From an uncultured Clostridia bacterium (GTDB taxonomy: Bacteria; Bacillota; Clostridia; Lachnospirales; CAG-274), in assembly GCA_947627425.1 (NCBI GenBank), contig CANQVZ010000008.1:1-64000 (forward strand): DNA of 64,000 bases, given 5' to 3'. Positions 25,372 through 33,065 of the stretch are shown here, one piece after another (within the stretch, counting starts at the first letter, position 1; each line of letters starts with the position of its first letter). A program made the translations under genes and the position numbers. The notes under the pieces are model-generated. The model was not told the DNA's origin. It ran no database searches and worked only from the letters and a program-made list of their open reading frames with translations.

Positions 25372-26343
25372 ATGGCATGGATTACAAGCAGTCAAGAATT
25401 GCGATATCATCCAAAAACAAAGAGGCTGGCGAGGAGGCTCGACTTGTCGCCAGCCGCAGCCATAGGTCATTTGCATTGCCTATGGTGGTGGGCAGTAGAC
25501 TATGCTCCCGACGGCGACCTGTCAGACCTTGAAGATTGGGAGATAGCAGACGCAGCCGGATACGAGGGAGATTCCGTAGACTTTGTAATGGCTCTCGTCT
25601 ATTCGGGATTTTTAGACAACAACGAGGAAGGACGCTTATATATACACGACTGGAGCGAACACGCTGGGCAAACAATAGAAATGCTCAACAGAACGAAAAA
25701 AAATAATCGCGATAGGCAACGCAGATATAGAGAAAAGCGCAGACTTGCCAAGGAAATCACGGATAGTAACGCAGATGTAACGGGCGACAGTAATGTTATT
25801 GTAACGGATAGTAACGCAGATGTAACGGGCGACAGTAACGCCGATGTAACGGAAATAACGCCCTTACATAACATAAACATAAACAATAACACAACACAAG
25901 ATAATATAACACAAGATAACAATTCTCTTCCCCCTTCCCTCGCAGGGGGAGAGAGCGAGGATCAAGCGCAGAACAAGCGAACTGACCTTCAACAGAAAAG
26001 ATTTGCTGAATTTTGGTCTGTGTATCCGAAAAAGAAAAGCAAAGGTAGCGCAGAAAAAGCGTGGAACAAAATCAAGCCGGATAAACAGCTCTTTGAAAAA
26101 ATAATAAAGGCTGTAGGAGACAATATAAGGCTCAATACTACATGGCAGAAAGACAATGGTCAATTTATACCATACCCTGCTACATGGTTGAACGCCAAAG
26201 GTTGGGAAGACAGCTTAGAGGATATGCACATAGGAGGTGAGCGTGGTGCAGAAAACAATGACCCCGGAGCGTCCCATTACACTGCCTTTAGACAAAGCTC
26301 GGGATTTAGAAAAGCAAATACAGAGCCAAATACTGACAACTGA
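25372..26343 (+). CDS. phage replication initiator / replisome organiser
   Basis: The 323-aa protein has a basic winged-helix-like N-terminus (SSQELRYHPKTKRLARRLDL, GDLSDLEDWEIADAAGYEGD, GFLDNNEEGRLYIHDW), then a low-complexity linker rich in Asn, Asp and Thr encoded by iteron-like DNA repeats. A C-terminal domain follows (FAEFWSVYPKKKSKGSAEKA, WQKDNGQFIPYPATWLNAKG) that is common in phage DnaD/replisome-organiser proteins. The loader gene comes directly after and overlaps it by about 98 bp. This parallels lambda O/P: initiator with the origin inside its gene, then loader. Confidence 0.85.
   Translation: MAWITSSQELRYHPKTKRLARRLDLSPAAAIGHLHCLWWWAVDYAPDGDLSDLEDWEIADAAGYEGDSVDFVMALVYSGFLDNNEEGRLYIHDWSEHAGQTIEMLNRTKKNNRDRQRRYREKRRLAKEITDSNADVTGDSNVIVTDSNADVTGDSNADVTEITPLHNININNNTTQDNITQDNNSLPPSLAGGESEDQAQNKRTDLQQKRFAEFWSVYPKKKSKGSAEKAWNKIKPDKQLFEKIIKAVGDNIRLNTTWQKDNGQFIPYPATWLNAKGWEDSLEDMHIGGERGAENNDPGASHYTAFRQSSGFRKANTEPNTDN
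25759..25852. repeat. iteron-like direct repeats inside the initiator gene (probable origin)
   Basis: A 35-bp unit starting ACGGATAGTAACGCAGATGT occurs twice exactly (25,759-25,793 and 25,804-25,838), 45 bp apart, and a shortened third copy (TAACGCCGATGTAACGG) follows at 25,836-25,852. They encode DSNADVTGDS repeats in a non-conserved linker, which suggests the DNA, not the protein, is under selection. Confidence 0.65.
25861..25923. other. AT-rich stretch next to the iterons, candidate unwinding element
   Basis: This stretch is low in GC and almost G-free on the plus strand, with the 12-base unit AACACAAGATAA occurring twice. Adjacent to the iterons, it would serve as a DNA-unwinding element as in lambdoid origins. 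It encodes the Asn/Thr/Gln-rich linker of the initiator. No DnaA box was found by eye. Confidence 0.5.
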
Positions 26344-27352
26344 TGAATCTATCGCATATTTCAAAAGCGAAAACTTTGCAAACAATTTTACAAAGTTTAG
26401 ATATGCAACCACAAGTCAAATAAAAGAGCTATCACATAAGGGGCGAAATGCAGTAAGAGGTTTGAATCCATGGGAAGGAGACGGAATTGATTTTTGGAAG
26501 ACAACGCCAACCGAAAAGCTAAAAATTCCAGAACCGAAAACCTGCGAATTTTGCGGAGCGCCTCGAGAGTACCTAGGGCTTATTTGCAAAAGCGATAGCT
26601 TCTACGATTGGGAAATAAAAAAATGGTCTATAATTCCTCAACACTGTTGTTGCGATAAGGCACAACAACAGCACATAATCGAGGAAAAGGAAAGACAAAA
26701 AAAAGAAGCTGAAGCAAGACAGCGCATGGCTGAAGAAGCAAAAAAAGAAAAATTTAAGAAGCTTATGTTTGAAAGCGGAATAAAGCCGAGATTTCTAACT
26801 CGCACATTTGAAAATTTTTTAATAGATACGCCCGGCAGAAAAACGGCTTATACAGCAACAAAAAACTACGCTGATAATTTCTCCGCATACAGCGCCAATG
26901 GAGATGGGTTATACATCGAAGGTACATTTGGAACAGGCAAAACGCACCTAGCCGCTGCGATAGCAATACAGCTTATGCGAGACGGACACCAAGTCGTTTT
27001 TAAAACGGCAGATGATATGCTCCAAGATATTAAGGCTACATTTGACTACACAGGACGGCAAGAAAAAGAGGCTTTAAACGAGTTTAAACAGTGCGAACTG
27101 CTGATTATTGATGACATAGGCAAAGAACAAGCAACAGATTGGTCTACTGCCCAGCTCTACGCAATAATAAACGATCGCTACGAAAATCAACGACCGACAA
27201 TCATCACTACAAATTTTAATGAAGATGAATTAATAATGGCGGAGTCGCCTAAAGGCACAGGATCCCACAGGATAAAAGCCATAATAAGCCGCCTGCACGA
27301 AGTATGCACGCTAGTCACCATGTGCTGGCAAGATTGGAGGGGAACTGAATGA
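26246..27352 (+). CDS. DnaC-like helicase loader (AAA+ ATPase)
   Basis: The product has an N-terminal zinc-binding region (CEFCGAPREYLGLIC ... HCCCDKAQ) of the DnaC/DnaI type, a charged helix (EEKERQKKEAEARQRMAEEA), then an AAA+ core: Walker A GTFGTGKTHLA (about 226-236), Walker B LLIIDDIGKE (D289/D290) and sensor region IITTNFNEDEL. It loads the replicative helicase at the phage origin. GTG codons at 26,237, 26,243 and 26,246 are all possible; 26,246 gives the best spacing (8 bp) to AGGAGG. Ends in a 4-bp ATGA overlap with recU. Confidence 0.88.
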   Translation: MQKTMTPERPITLPLDKARDLEKQIQSQILTTDESIAYFKSENFANNFTKFRYATTSQIKELSHKGRNAVRGLNPWEGDGIDFWKTTPTEKLKIPEPKTCEFCGAPREYLGLICKSDSFYDWEIKKWSIIPQHCCCDKAQQQHIIEEKERQKKEAEARQRMAEEAKKEKFKKLMFESGIKPRFLTRTFENFLIDTPGRKTAYTATKNYADNFSAYSANGDGLYIEGTFGTGKTHLAAAIAIQLMRDGHQVVFKTADDMLQDIKATFDYTGRQEKEALNEFKQCELLIIDDIGKEQATDWSTAQLYAIINDRYENQRPTIITTNFNEDELIMAESPKGTGSHRIKAIISRLHEVCTLVTMCWQDWRGTE

Positions 27353-27930
27353 CAAGATACGCCAACAGAGGGATGACCTTTGAAGGGCTTATAGAATTTT
27401 CCAACAGACAATGTTGCCAGAGCGGAGAGGCAATTGTCGAAAAACAACACACGCTTTGTAAGCCATTACGAAATGCACAGGGTAAAATCGTAAGCGCAAA
27501 ATACGAAGAAAAGGCAACTGTAGATTTTGTAGGAAGAATAGGATCGCGACCAATAGCGTTTGAAGCAAAACACTGCTCAACAGATAAAATTGACATTAAG
27601 CGAGTGGAAGAACACCAGTGTGCTTTTTTGCGAAACTGGACGGAAGAAACAGCTGCAATAGGATTTGTAATAATAAGCTTCAACCTGCAGAGCTTTTACA
27701 TAGTACCGTGGCAATATTGGGAAGCAGCAAAAGAAGCCAAGAAAACAAAACAAAAATCCGTTGTAGTATTCAGTCCTATAGGCACGGCATGGCAAGTAAC
27801 AGGGAAAGCAAGTATAAAAAAAGACGAACTGCCACCAGAGTGGGAAGTAAAAACAGGCGGCAAATATGGTCTTGATTGGATCGGCACAGTAAAAAGACTA
27901 TGGCTAATAAACGGAGGCAGAGAGCAATGA
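27349..27930 (+). CDS. recU: RecU-type Holliday junction resolvase
   Basis: The 193-aa protein carries the PD-(D/E)xK core of RecU: an N-terminal RGMTFEGLIE, then ATVDFVGRIGSRPIAFEAKH, IKRVEEHQCAFLRNW and a C-terminal barrel-like segment (AAIGFVIISFNLQSFYIVPW). The length matches RecU enzymes of Firmicutes and their phages. It would resolve Holliday junctions during phage recombination and before packaging. Both ends overlap neighbours by 4 bp (ATGA). Confidence 0.88.
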   Translation: MTRYANRGMTFEGLIEFSNRQCCQSGEAIVEKQHTLCKPLRNAQGKIVSAKYEEKATVDFVGRIGSRPIAFEAKHCSTDKIDIKRVEEHQCAFLRNWTEETAAIGFVIISFNLQSFYIVPWQYWEAAKEAKKTKQKSVVVFSPIGTAWQVTGKASIKKDELPPEWEVKTGGKYGLDWIGTVKRLWLINGGREQ

Positions 27931-28394
27931 AAGAGATTTTGACGCTAGGCTCATTGTTTGACGGTGCCGGTGGTTTTCCATACGCAGGGATGCTGGCAGG
28001 AATTGTGCCGATATGGGCTTCAGAAATAGAGCCATTCCCTATTAGGGTAACAACCCGAAGATTTCCAAATATGAAACATTTAGGAAATATAAAGGACATA
28101 AATGGAGCCGAAGTAGCTCCTGTAGATATAATAACCTTCGGAAGCCCATGCCAAGATTTATCGGTAGCAGGCAACAGATCAGGTCTTAAAGGAGAACGAT
28201 CGGGGCTATTTAAAGAAGCAATACGGATAATACGAGAAATGAGGGAAAAGACCAATGGACGCAAACCAACTTACATTGTATGGGAAAATGTCCCCGGAGC
28301 CTTCAGCAGCAATAAGGGAGAGGATTTCCGAATCGTCCTCGAAGAGATTGCAAAAATCAAAGATGTTCGGGGGGGGGAGACTATCAATACCTAG
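27927..28394 (+). CDS. cytosine-C5 DNA methyltransferase, N-terminal part (frame broken at a 9-G tract)
   Basis: 155 aa with the first catalytic motifs of Dcm-type enzymes: motif I TLGSLFDGAGGFPYAG, motif IV GSPCQDLSVAGNRSGL with the catalytic cysteine of PCQ, and motif VI WENVPGAFSS. The frame then enters nine G residues (28,369-28,377) and stops 6 codons later (GGETINT). With eight (or eleven) G the frame would read on into RLSIPRPNKGKW and the remaining motifs encoded by the next feature. So the gene is either phase-OFF, decayed, or carries a homopolymer sequencing error. Overlaps recU by 4 bp. Confidence 0.85.
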   Translation: MKEILTLGSLFDGAGGFPYAGMLAGIVPIWASEIEPFPIRVTTRRFPNMKHLGNIKDINGAEVAPVDIITFGSPCQDLSVAGNRSGLKGERSGLFKEAIRIIREMREKTNGRKPTYIVWENVPGAFSSNKGEDFRIVLEEIAKIKDVRGGETINT

Positions 28395-29796
28395 ACCTAA
28401 CAAAGGAAAATGGAAACCCGCAGGAGAGGTGCTGGGAGATGGTTACAGTATCGCGTGGAGAACCTATGACGCTCAATATTGGGGAGTACCCCAGAGAAGA
28501 AAGAGAATCTATCTTGTCGCAGATTTTGGAGGGCATAGTGCCGGACAAATACAATTTAAGTCCGACCGCCTGCTCAGGAATCCTACGCAGAGCAGAACAG
28601 AGAGGAAAAGAACTGCCGGAGCTTCTGAGGATAACCCTTCTCAACCAACAGCGGGGGGGGTGAAAGCCAAAGTATACGAAAACCACGCCAATGACAGCCG
28701 TATAAAAGAGCTTGGAAAAGTAGGAGAAACAGTAACTACAAGATACGGCACAGGCGGAAACAACACTCCTATAGTGGTTCAGGAACGAACCCCGACAGTA
28801 TATAGCTTATCAAGCAAAGGAAGCGAAGCATGGCTGAGCGATAACCCACATAGCGGCTGCCATGAGGTCGAAGTTACAAGAACGCTTGATACGAACGGAG
28901 GAAACCCAAACTGCGCGCAGGGAGGCAACATAGTGATACAACCAAAGCCGTATACCGTAGGAAACGGACAAGTGGACGGAGCTACACACCTTGACCCTTT
29001 ATGCAAGACACTTAACTGTATGCACGATCCTATGATCGTTTTAATTCCGCAGGAAAAACCAGCATACGGCATAGACAGGGCAGCGTTCAATCAAGGCAAA
29101 AACGCTCGGTATAATTCTAGTATAGAGGAGGAGTTGGAGCCTTGCCTTGTAGCAAAAGGACCTAATGCTGTGGCAGTGCCGCAAGACAGCGATCAGTATC
29201 CATACATAGCAAGGAGGCTCATGCCGATAGAGTGTTGCAGGCTACAAGGATACCCAGACTATTGGACAAAGGATATAGCAACGCCAGAGCCGACAGAAAC
29301 GGAAATAGACTGGTGGCAAAAGGCGTTCGAAGCGCATCGAAAAGCTACAAATCCAAACGGCAAACCAAAGACACGCAATCAAATACGGAAATGGCTTCAA
29401 AGCCCGCAGACAGACAGCGCTGAATACAAAATGTGGGGTAATTCGTTAGCGATACCGTGCGCATACACAGTACTGGCGGGGATTGCCGAAGTTTTAACCA
29501 AATGCAAAGGAGTGGGTAGACAACGAATGGAACAGAACGGTCAGGAAACTCCTTCACCCGGATCCAGAGGCGAAAGAAATGACGGAGGTGAATATATGGA
29601 CGAAATAACCATGATGCCAACCAGAAGATGCAAAAGGTGCGGGCGACTACTATTCAGCTCGGACGCATTAAGGACAGGGTACGGTTGCCAATGTGCCAAA
29701 AAAGCAAAGAAGGAGGACATGGAAAAGCGACCCGATCCGAACCAAATAACCTTGTTTAATCTTGAAACCAAAAAAGAAAGCGAAGTGAAAGAATGA
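28255..29796 (+). CDS. cytosine-C5 DNA methyltransferase, C-terminal part with DUF6011-like zinc tail
   Basis: In the frame shifted by one base, the segment downstream of the G tract holds GDGYSIAWRTYDAQYWGVPQ, RRKRIYLVADF (motif VIII), a long target-recognition region, then RRLMPIECCRLQGYPDYW (motif IX) and GNSLAIPCAYTVLAGI (motif X). After motif X a zinc tail follows (CKRCGRLLFSSDALRTGYGC then QC), as in DUF6011 proteins, an unusual fusion. The ATG at 28,255 lies inside the N-terminal gene in another frame and is probably not the natural start; the intact enzyme would be about 622 aa from 27,927 to 29,796. A second tract of eight G (28,653-28,660) lies before the recognition region. Confidence 0.82.
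   Translation: MDANQLTLYGKMSPEPSAAIRERISESSSKRLQKSKMFGGGRLSIPRPNKGKWKPAGEVLGDGYSIAWRTYDAQYWGVPQRRKRIYLVADFGGHSAGQIQFKSDRLLRNPTQSRTERKRTAGASEDNPSQPTAGGVKAKVYENHANDSRIKELGKVGETVTTRYGTGGNNTPIVVQERTPTVYSLSSKGSEAWLSDNPHSGCHEVEVTRTLDTNGGNPNCAQGGNIVIQPKPYTVGNGQVDGATHLDPLCKTLNCMHDPMIVLIPQEKPAYGIDRAAFNQGKNARYNSSIEEELEPCLVAKGPNAVAVPQDSDQYPYIARRLMPIECCRLQGYPDYWTKDIATPEPTETEIDWWQKAFEAHRKATNPNGKPKTRNQIRKWLQSPQTDSAEYKMWGNSLAIPCAYTVLAGIAEVLTKCKGVGRQRMEQNGQETPSPGSRGERNDGGEYMDEITMMPTRRCKRCGRLLFSSDALRTGYGCQCAKKAKKEDMEKRPDPNQITLFNLETKKESEVKE
28369..28377 (+). repeat. poly-G tract (G9) at the frameshift in the methyltransferase
   Basis: Nine consecutive G residues between the codons for KDV and RLSIP. The reading frame needs 3n+2 G (8 or 11) to join the two halves; nine gives a stop after a few codons. 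Tracts of this kind slip readily during replication and are a standard phase-variation switch in other bacteria. Confidence 0.85.
28653..28660 (+). repeat. second poly-G tract (G8) in the methyltransferase
   Basis: Eight G residues in codons for TAGGVK. Loss of one G creates an immediate TGA; gain of one leads to a stop about 12 codons on. Either change would cut the enzyme before its target-recognition region. Confidence 0.8.
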
Positions 29797-30185
29797 GAGA
29801 TATACTTTTTAGAGCGAAAAGCGCAGATAAATTTGACGAAGGCAAATGGTTGAATGGGAGCTATGTCTATTTTAACAGCACACATAGAATTTATAATAAT
29901 AAATTTCCGTCAGAAGGGTGGGATTGGTGCTTTATAAATCCCGATACGGTCGGGCAGTACATAGGAAGGCTTGACATGGGCAAAAATAAGATTTTTGAAG
30001 ACGACATATTATATGCCATGATGCCTTATGACACAGAAATAGGAAAGGTTATATGGAACATCGAAGCGGCAGGATTTTACTTAGAAACGGCAGGCGGGCT
30101 TATAGACTTTGATGATTTGAAAAGCGGTGATATAGCGGTGATTGGAAACATACACGACAATCCCAAGCTACTGGAGGAGGAATAA
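29793..30185 (+). CDS. YopX family protein (copy 1)
   Basis: 130 aa with the family pattern: MRDILFRAKSADKFDEGKWL, GSYVYF, NPDTVGQYIGRLDMGKNKIF, EDDILYAMM, ... VIGNIHDNPKLL. YopX proteins form a small beta-rich fold and occur in many Firmicutes phages and prophages; their biochemical role is unknown. Overlaps the methyltransferase stop by 4 bp. A paralogue lies at 30,575. Confidence 0.88.
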   Translation: MRDILFRAKSADKFDEGKWLNGSYVYFNSTHRIYNNKFPSEGWDWCFINPDTVGQYIGRLDMGKNKIFEDDILYAMMPYDTEIGKVIWNIEAAGFYLETAGGLIDFDDLKSGDIAVIGNIHDNPKLLEEE

Positions 30186-30187
30186 GA

Positions 30188-30397
30188 ATGAAGCAGGAAC
30201 TTACATATAGATGCGAAATATGTAACACAGTATATAATAACAAAGAAATATGCGAAAAGTGTGAAAAAAATCATCACATGCCAAGAGATATAGAATCGTG
30301 CCGCTATCGCCCTATAACATGTAATCAAGCTGGCTATCCTGACAGAATAACTGTTGTATTTGATAATGGTGAGTTAATTACATATAAGAGAGGATGA
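30188..30397 (+). CDS. 69-aa zinc-ribbon protein
   Basis: Two C-x2-C pairs (CEICNTVYNNKEICEKC) form a likely zinc ribbon, followed by a His pair and a small beta region (RITVVFDNGELITYKR). RBS GGAGGAGG. No named family. It ends in a 4-bp overlap (ATGA) with the Lar-type gene. Confidence 0.72.
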   Translation: MKQELTYRCEICNTVYNNKEICEKCEKNHHMPRDIESCRYRPITCNQAGYPDRITVVFDNGELITYKRG

Positions 30398-30582
30398 ATA
30401 AATTGCCAAAAGAATTAAAGCCCTGTCCGTTTTGCGGAGGTAGAGATCTAACGATAATAGATTATATAGGTATTGGAGGAGCAATATATGTATTATGCCA
30501 CAGTTGTGGTTCAAGTTCGGGAACATATAACACAAGGAATGAAGCCATAACGGCATGGAATAGGAGGTCGGAAGATGAGTAA
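30394..30582 (+). CDS. Lar-type restriction alleviation protein
   Basis: 62 aa with the signature of Lar-family proteins: ELKPCPFCGGRDLTI, then VLCHSCGSSSGTYNTRNEAI, TAWNRR. The rac-prophage Lar protein alleviates type I restriction by increasing host methylation; many phage zinc peptides share the fold without proof of that function. Its place beside two phage methyltransferase genes suits a counter-restriction role. Overlaps both neighbours. Confidence 0.78.
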   Translation: MNKLPKELKPCPFCGGRDLTIIDYIGIGGAIYVLCHSCGSSSGTYNTRNEAITAWNRRSEDE

Positions 30583-31009
30583 AAATAAGAACAGGCAAAT
30601 AACATTCAGAGGAAAAAAGCTCGATAATGGCGAGTGGGTATGCGGAGCTTTGTTTGATGGTTTATTTTTAACCTTGATTTTAGATACCATAGTGCAAAAG
30701 GGCGTAAATAATTTCCAAACAGTAGGATATGAAGTCGACCCAGAAACCGTGGGACAATATATGGGATTTAAAGACAAAAACGGAACAAAGGTTTTTGAAG
30801 GAGATGTAATAAGCCTAAACGGAAACGAGATATGCGCAGTTAAATGGGGTAGCGCCGTGGAAAAATATTTAGATTTTATTTTATTCAAAACACTTCTAGC
30901 TGCAGCTAATAACCAAGATTGCATAGAAGATTTAATGGTATTAGGCAATATACACGACAACCCGGAACTGCTCAGCATTTGCACAAATAGGGAGGGAGGA
31001 AAACAATGA
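30575..31009 (+). CDS. YopX family protein (copy 2)
   Basis: 144 aa, same family as the 29,793 gene: ITFRGKKLDNGEWVCGALFD, GYEVDPETVGQYMGFKDKNG, TKVFEGDVISL, MVLGNIHDNPELL. The two copies are clearly diverged at the residue level, so the duplication is old or they were acquired separately. They bracket two zinc-ribbon genes. Overlaps the Lar gene by 8 bp and the next gene by 4 bp. Confidence 0.85.
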   Translation: MSKNKNRQITFRGKKLDNGEWVCGALFDGLFLTLILDTIVQKGVNNFQTVGYEVDPETVGQYMGFKDKNGTKVFEGDVISLNGNEICAVKWGSAVEKYLDFILFKTLLAAANNQDCIEDLMVLGNIHDNPELLSICTNREGGKQ

Positions 31010-31806
31010 AAAACACAAGGATTGAATGGTGCGATAGCACATGGAACCCAATAACAGGTTGCTATAATAACTGCGACTACTGTTTCGCAAAAAGAATAGC
31101 ACAGAGGTTCGGAGGATCTAAATCCGCGCAGGGCAAAATACCGAACATAACAAATACAAACTACGGTATAATTGCAGATTTAGAAAAACCGATGCTCGAT
31201 ACAAACAAAAAAATAGCAGCTTACCCCTTCCATTTTTCGCCAACCCTTCATAGGTATAGGCTGGATCAGCCAAAAAAGTGGAAAGAGCCACAGACGATAT
31301 TTGTCTGTAGCATGGCGGATTTATTCGGAGACTGGGTACCAAGCGAGTGGATAACAGAAGTGTTCAAAGCCACAGAGGCGGCTCCGCAGCACAGGTATTT
31401 ATTTTTAACCAAAAACCCTGCAAAAATGTTTGAATATAGCCGATACCTCACAGATCATAAGAATTACTGGTTCGGAACAACAATAACAACACCCGAGCAA
31501 GCGTTTATGACAAACGGAACAGGGACAAATACATTTTTGTCGATAGAGCCTCTACATAGCGATTTTGAAAAGGAAATACCGAAGGGAAGAGTCGACGGAG
31601 TGTCGATGATAGACTGGGTAATAATAGGCGCAGAAACAGGCAACAGGGAAGGCAAGATAGTACCAAAGCCCGAATGGATTAAGCATATAACAGACAGGTG
31701 CGATGAGTATAAAATCCCGGTATTTATGAAAGACAGCCTTATTAAGATAATAGGCAACGAAAATATGCGCCGAGAATTTCCCTGGGATAAGAAGGAGGAA
31801 GGTTAA
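31006..31806 (+). CDS. DUF5131 (phage Gp37/Gp68 family) protein
   Basis: 266 aa. N-terminal IEWCDSTWNPITGCYNNCDY then CFAKRIA gives the C-x3-C-x2-C cluster of this family, which resembles a radical-SAM iron-sulfur site. The other family hallmarks are FVCSMADLFGDWVP, YLFLTKNPAKM, FGTTITTPEQ, SIEPLHSDF and WVIIGAETGN. The enzymatic reaction is not known. It is common in phages and integrative elements. Overlaps YopX copy 2 by 4 bp. Confidence 0.9.
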   Translation: MKNTRIEWCDSTWNPITGCYNNCDYCFAKRIAQRFGGSKSAQGKIPNITNTNYGIIADLEKPMLDTNKKIAAYPFHFSPTLHRYRLDQPKKWKEPQTIFVCSMADLFGDWVPSEWITEVFKATEAAPQHRYLFLTKNPAKMFEYSRYLTDHKNYWFGTTITTPEQAFMTNGTGTNTFLSIEPLHSDFEKEIPKGRVDGVSMIDWVIIGAETGNREGKIVPKPEWIKHITDRCDEYKIPVFMKDSLIKIIGNENMRREFPWDKKEEG

Positions 31807-32037
31807 ATGAAAAGCCTTGAATTTATAAAGCGCGATTTCAAAACGCTCGCCAAAGATACAGTAACTGTGCTTAATGATTTAAAAAAATTGATAAAAGAAA
31901 TAGCGTTTGAACCTATAGCAAACGCACTAGTCGAGGGCGTGATATTTGTCTGGGCAATACACGAGAAATACCTCGAATACAAAGAAAATAAACAGAATTC
32001 GGAATTAAAAATTCCACAGTGCGTTATGCGCAGGTAA
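31807..32037 (+). CDS. 76-aa phage protein, unknown
   Basis: Helical protein with an amphipathic central part (DLKKLIKEIAFEPIANALVE) and a partly hydrophobic helix (GVIFVWAIHEKYLEYK). The ATG follows GGAGGAAGGTTAA and abuts the DUF5131 stop. No family recognised. Confidence 0.65.
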   Translation: MKSLEFIKRDFKTLAKDTVTVLNDLKKLIKEIAFEPIANALVEGVIFVWAIHEKYLEYKENKQNSELKIPQCVMRR

Positions 32038-32040
32038 AAA

Positions 32041-32385
32041 ATGAAAGGAGGAAGAAACTCGGCTGGGTACCCAGACCCGACCGCGACAATTGCAATAAGC
32101 AGAGCATACCGAGACCAGAAAAGGAAGGAGCGCAACATGAAGCAGCACAAATACATAATCAATAGAAAAACATACAAAACCGTTAAGCAGTACGATCATG
32201 AACAGTTTGATGCATTCTGTGCAAAGATATATACAAAAGGCTGGGAAGACGGACAGAGAGCAGGAAAGATTATCACCGACGACATAATAGACGCTTTGCG
32301 GAGCGTAAAGGGAATAGGACCTTCCACCCTAAATAATATAAAAGCAGCCCTTGAAGAAAAGCTGGGAGGGAGAAAAGAGGCATAA
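32041..32385 (+). CDS. 114-aa protein with helix-hairpin-helix motif
   Basis: The C-terminal half contains LRSVKGIGPSTLNNIKAALE, a helix-hairpin-helix DNA-binding pattern. The N-terminal NSAGYPDPTATIAISRA is a motif seen before in small phage proteins of unknown function. An internal ATG at 32,137 has a much stronger RBS (AAGGAAGGAG) than the first ATG and would give an 82-aa product, so two starts are possible. Stop overlaps next start by one base. Confidence 0.65.
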   Translation: MKGGRNSAGYPDPTATIAISRAYRDQKRKERNMKQHKYIINRKTYKTVKQYDHEQFDAFCAKIYTKGWEDGQRAGKIITDDIIDALRSVKGIGPSTLNNIKAALEEKLGGRKEA

Positions 32386-32663
32386 TGGAAAATAAAAAAG
32401 TAAAAGTATATTCGTTCTTTATAATAAACGAAGAAATATACGAAAAGTGCATATTAAAGAAAGACCCGGACGCCGAAAAGTGTTTGTTAGCAAATGCAAA
32501 ATATGTACTCGAGGATACATTTTTTACAAGCTGCTTTCTTTATGAATCGGAGGAAGAAAGAGACAGCGCGTTTGAGAAAATAAAAAAATATTTTAAAACA
32601 GCTGGAATAATTCCCGCAGTAGGATATGTAGATAAAGCGGAGCTTGAAAAAGGGAGGAAATAG
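32385..32663 (+). CDS. 92-aa phage protein, unknown
   Basis: TAATG overlap with the previous gene. Mixed alpha/beta protein (VKVYSFFIINEEIYEKCILK; SAFEKIKKYFKTAGIIPAVG) with no recognised family. It ends just before the DUF7768-like gene and shares the same short-spaced operon. Confidence 0.62.
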   Translation: MENKKVKVYSFFIINEEIYEKCILKKDPDAEKCLLANAKYVLEDTFFTSCFLYESEEERDSAFEKIKKYFKTAGIIPAVGYVDKAELEKGRK

Positions 32664-32664
32664 C

Positions 32665-32988
32665 ATGGTAGTTTATATATGCTCACCCCTAAGAGGGAAC
32701 CCACCCTACAGCATGCAGAAGCGCAACAAGAACCTAAGAAAAGCCATAGTGTATGGACGAAAGGCATTTGTAGAAGGGTATGTGCCAATAATACCACACC
32801 TATATTTCTCCTCGTTTTTAGATGATAGCAATACGGAGGAAAGAAAAAAAGGAATTGAAATGGCTGTAGAGCTTGTAAGCAAGTGCGATGCAGTATGGGT
32901 ATATGACGACGGTTGCATAAGTGACGGCATGAAAGCAGTATTGAAACAAGCAACTCTGCTCAATAAAACAATAGAATTTAAAGAGTAA
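32665..32988 (+). CDS. DUF7768/DUF4406-like, nucleoside 2-deoxyribosyltransferase-fold protein
   Basis: Start ATG 32,665 follows GGGAGG. The 107-aa protein starts MVVYICSPLRGNPPYSMQKR, then GYVPIIPHLYFSSFLDD, ERKKGIEMAVELVSKCDAVW, VYDDGCISDGMKAVLKQA. This is the Rossmann-like fold of short nucleoside deoxyribosyltransferase relatives common in phages, which may act on nucleotides. The catalytic Glu is not certain. Confidence 0.72.
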   Translation: MVVYICSPLRGNPPYSMQKRNKNLRKAIVYGRKAFVEGYVPIIPHLYFSSFLDDSNTEERKKGIEMAVELVSKCDAVWVYDDGCISDGMKAVLKQATLLNKTIEFKE

Positions 32989-32999
32989 CAAAAAACAAG

Positions 33000-33023
33000 C
33001 CTCCCTGCAGACGCGCAGGGAGG
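33000..33023 (+). other. strong hairpin before the late regulator gene
   Basis: CCTCCCTGC and GCAGGGAGG pair perfectly over 9 bp around loop AGACGC, in the 77-bp gap before the late regulator. No U-run follows. It may be a transcript stabiliser or attenuator controlling the late regulator. Confidence 0.5.
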
Positions 33024-33065
33024 TGTGCTCAGTGAGACCCGGAAAGAATAAGGAGGCTGCAGGAG

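Noticed and set aside
25700-25950. DnaA boxes at the proposed origin
   Set aside because: No TTATCCACA-like sequence was found by eye in the region.
28255-28380. ATG at 28,255 as natural start of the C-terminal methyltransferase half
   Set aside because: It lies in a wrong frame within the conserved N-terminal coding sequence and would yield a non-homologous leader; the intact gene more likely starts at 27,927.
33000-33023. Terminator before the late regulator
   Set aside because: The stem is perfect but no U-run follows, so listed only as a hairpin.
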